Shown here: in pieces, positions 6,241-6,353 of the stretch
Layout of the letters: each line of letters starts with the position of its first letter
How positions within the stretch are numbered: the stretch's first letter is position 1
Assembly: GCA_029287875.1 (NCBI GenBank)
Contig: JARFQH010000177.1
Coordinates: 1 to 6,353 of the forward strand
From: Desulfobacteraceae bacterium
GTDB lineage: Bacteria; Desulfobacterota; Desulfobacteria; Desulfobacterales; SG8-13
Length of the DNA stretch: 6,353 nucleotides
Direction: 5' to 3'
The notes under the pieces: generated by a model
What the model was told of the DNA's origin: nothing
The model's input: the letters and a program-made list of their open reading frames with translations, nothing else
Database searches by the model: none
Translations under genes and position numbers: made by a program

Positions 6241-6353
6241 ATGCGAGGCCACCGCCGCAGAATAACCGTATTTCTTTTTGGAATGATCGTATCATTTTGG
6301 TTCGGTTTTTTGTATGCAGTGAGCCCATGCGTCGCTTATGATCGTGAAGGTCC
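6241..6353 (+). CDS. Start of a divergent gene for an exported protein, unknown function (cut by window edge)
   Basis: Thirty-seven codons are visible before the window ends. They encode a textbook signal peptide. A basic n-region has Arg2 and Arg5-Arg7. A long hydrophobic stretch follows (ITVFLFGMIVSFWFGFLYAV, residues 8-27), then a c-region SPCVA with likely cleavage after Ala32, or perhaps after Ala26. The mature part would begin YDREG. The Cys at residue 30 does not sit in a good lipobox, so a plain Sec substrate is more likely than a lipoprotein, though an uncleaved anchor cannot be ruled out. The ribosome binding site GGAG supports the start. The gene is transcribed away from the radical SAM gene with only 57 nt between the two start codons. 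The mature domain lies outside the window, so no function can be given. Confidence 0.72.
   Translation, partial: MRGHRRRITVFLFGMIVSFWFGFLYAVSPCVAYDREG
6282..6296. repeat. Short inverted repeat in the signal-peptide coding region
   Basis: AATGAT CGT ATCATT is a perfect 6-bp inverted repeat with a 3-nt centre. It lies about 100 nt upstream of the radical SAM start and inside the divergent gene. It could be a protein-binding site near a radical SAM promoter. A chance match within coding DNA is at least as likely. Confidence 0.25.

Overview
The window reads as a core chromosomal segment of a Gram-negative bacterium, most likely a Desulfobacterota (delta-proteobacterial) lineage. This placement is inference. 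It rests on the fused TIGR03960/DUF2344 radical SAM gene lying directly upstream of an RNase E/G gene, and on a rpmH-rnpA-yidD-yidC order with the Gram-negative, long-periplasmic-domain type of YidC. No insertion sequences, tRNA or rRNA genes, CRISPR arrays or defence genes were seen.

Layout. Six of the seven genes lie on the minus strand, so transcription runs from high to low coordinates. At the right edge, 6241-6353 (+) is the start of a divergent gene for a secreted protein, cut by the window end. A 57-nt gap separates it from a large radical SAM protein (6183-3565, -). Next come a 178-nt spacer and rng, for RNase G (3386-1845, -). A 204-nt spacer with a good sigma-70-type promoter leads to the ribosomal protein L34 / RNase P / membrane-insertase block: rpmH (1640-1506), rnpA (1381-1019), yidD (1038-805, overlapping rnpA by 20 nt), an unusual 381-nt gap, and the N-terminal 141 codons of yidC (423-1).

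How the genes relate. RNase G matures rRNA and turns over mRNA. RnpA is the protein part of RNase P, which trims tRNA 5' ends. L34 is a large-subunit ribosomal protein. YidD and YidC help insert proteins into the inner membrane. The left part is therefore a normal RNA-processing, translation and membrane-biogenesis cluster. The radical SAM protein is the only gene of unknown function. Its recurrent position next to rng in other bacteria suggests an RNA- or ribosome-linked role, but nothing in the sequence proves this.

I did not find a clear new system. The points most worth checking are the radical SAM/DUF2344-rng pairing, the long yidD-yidC gap, a perfect 18-bp palindrome across the rpmH stop codon, and a possible internal promoter just before a TTG-started rnpA.
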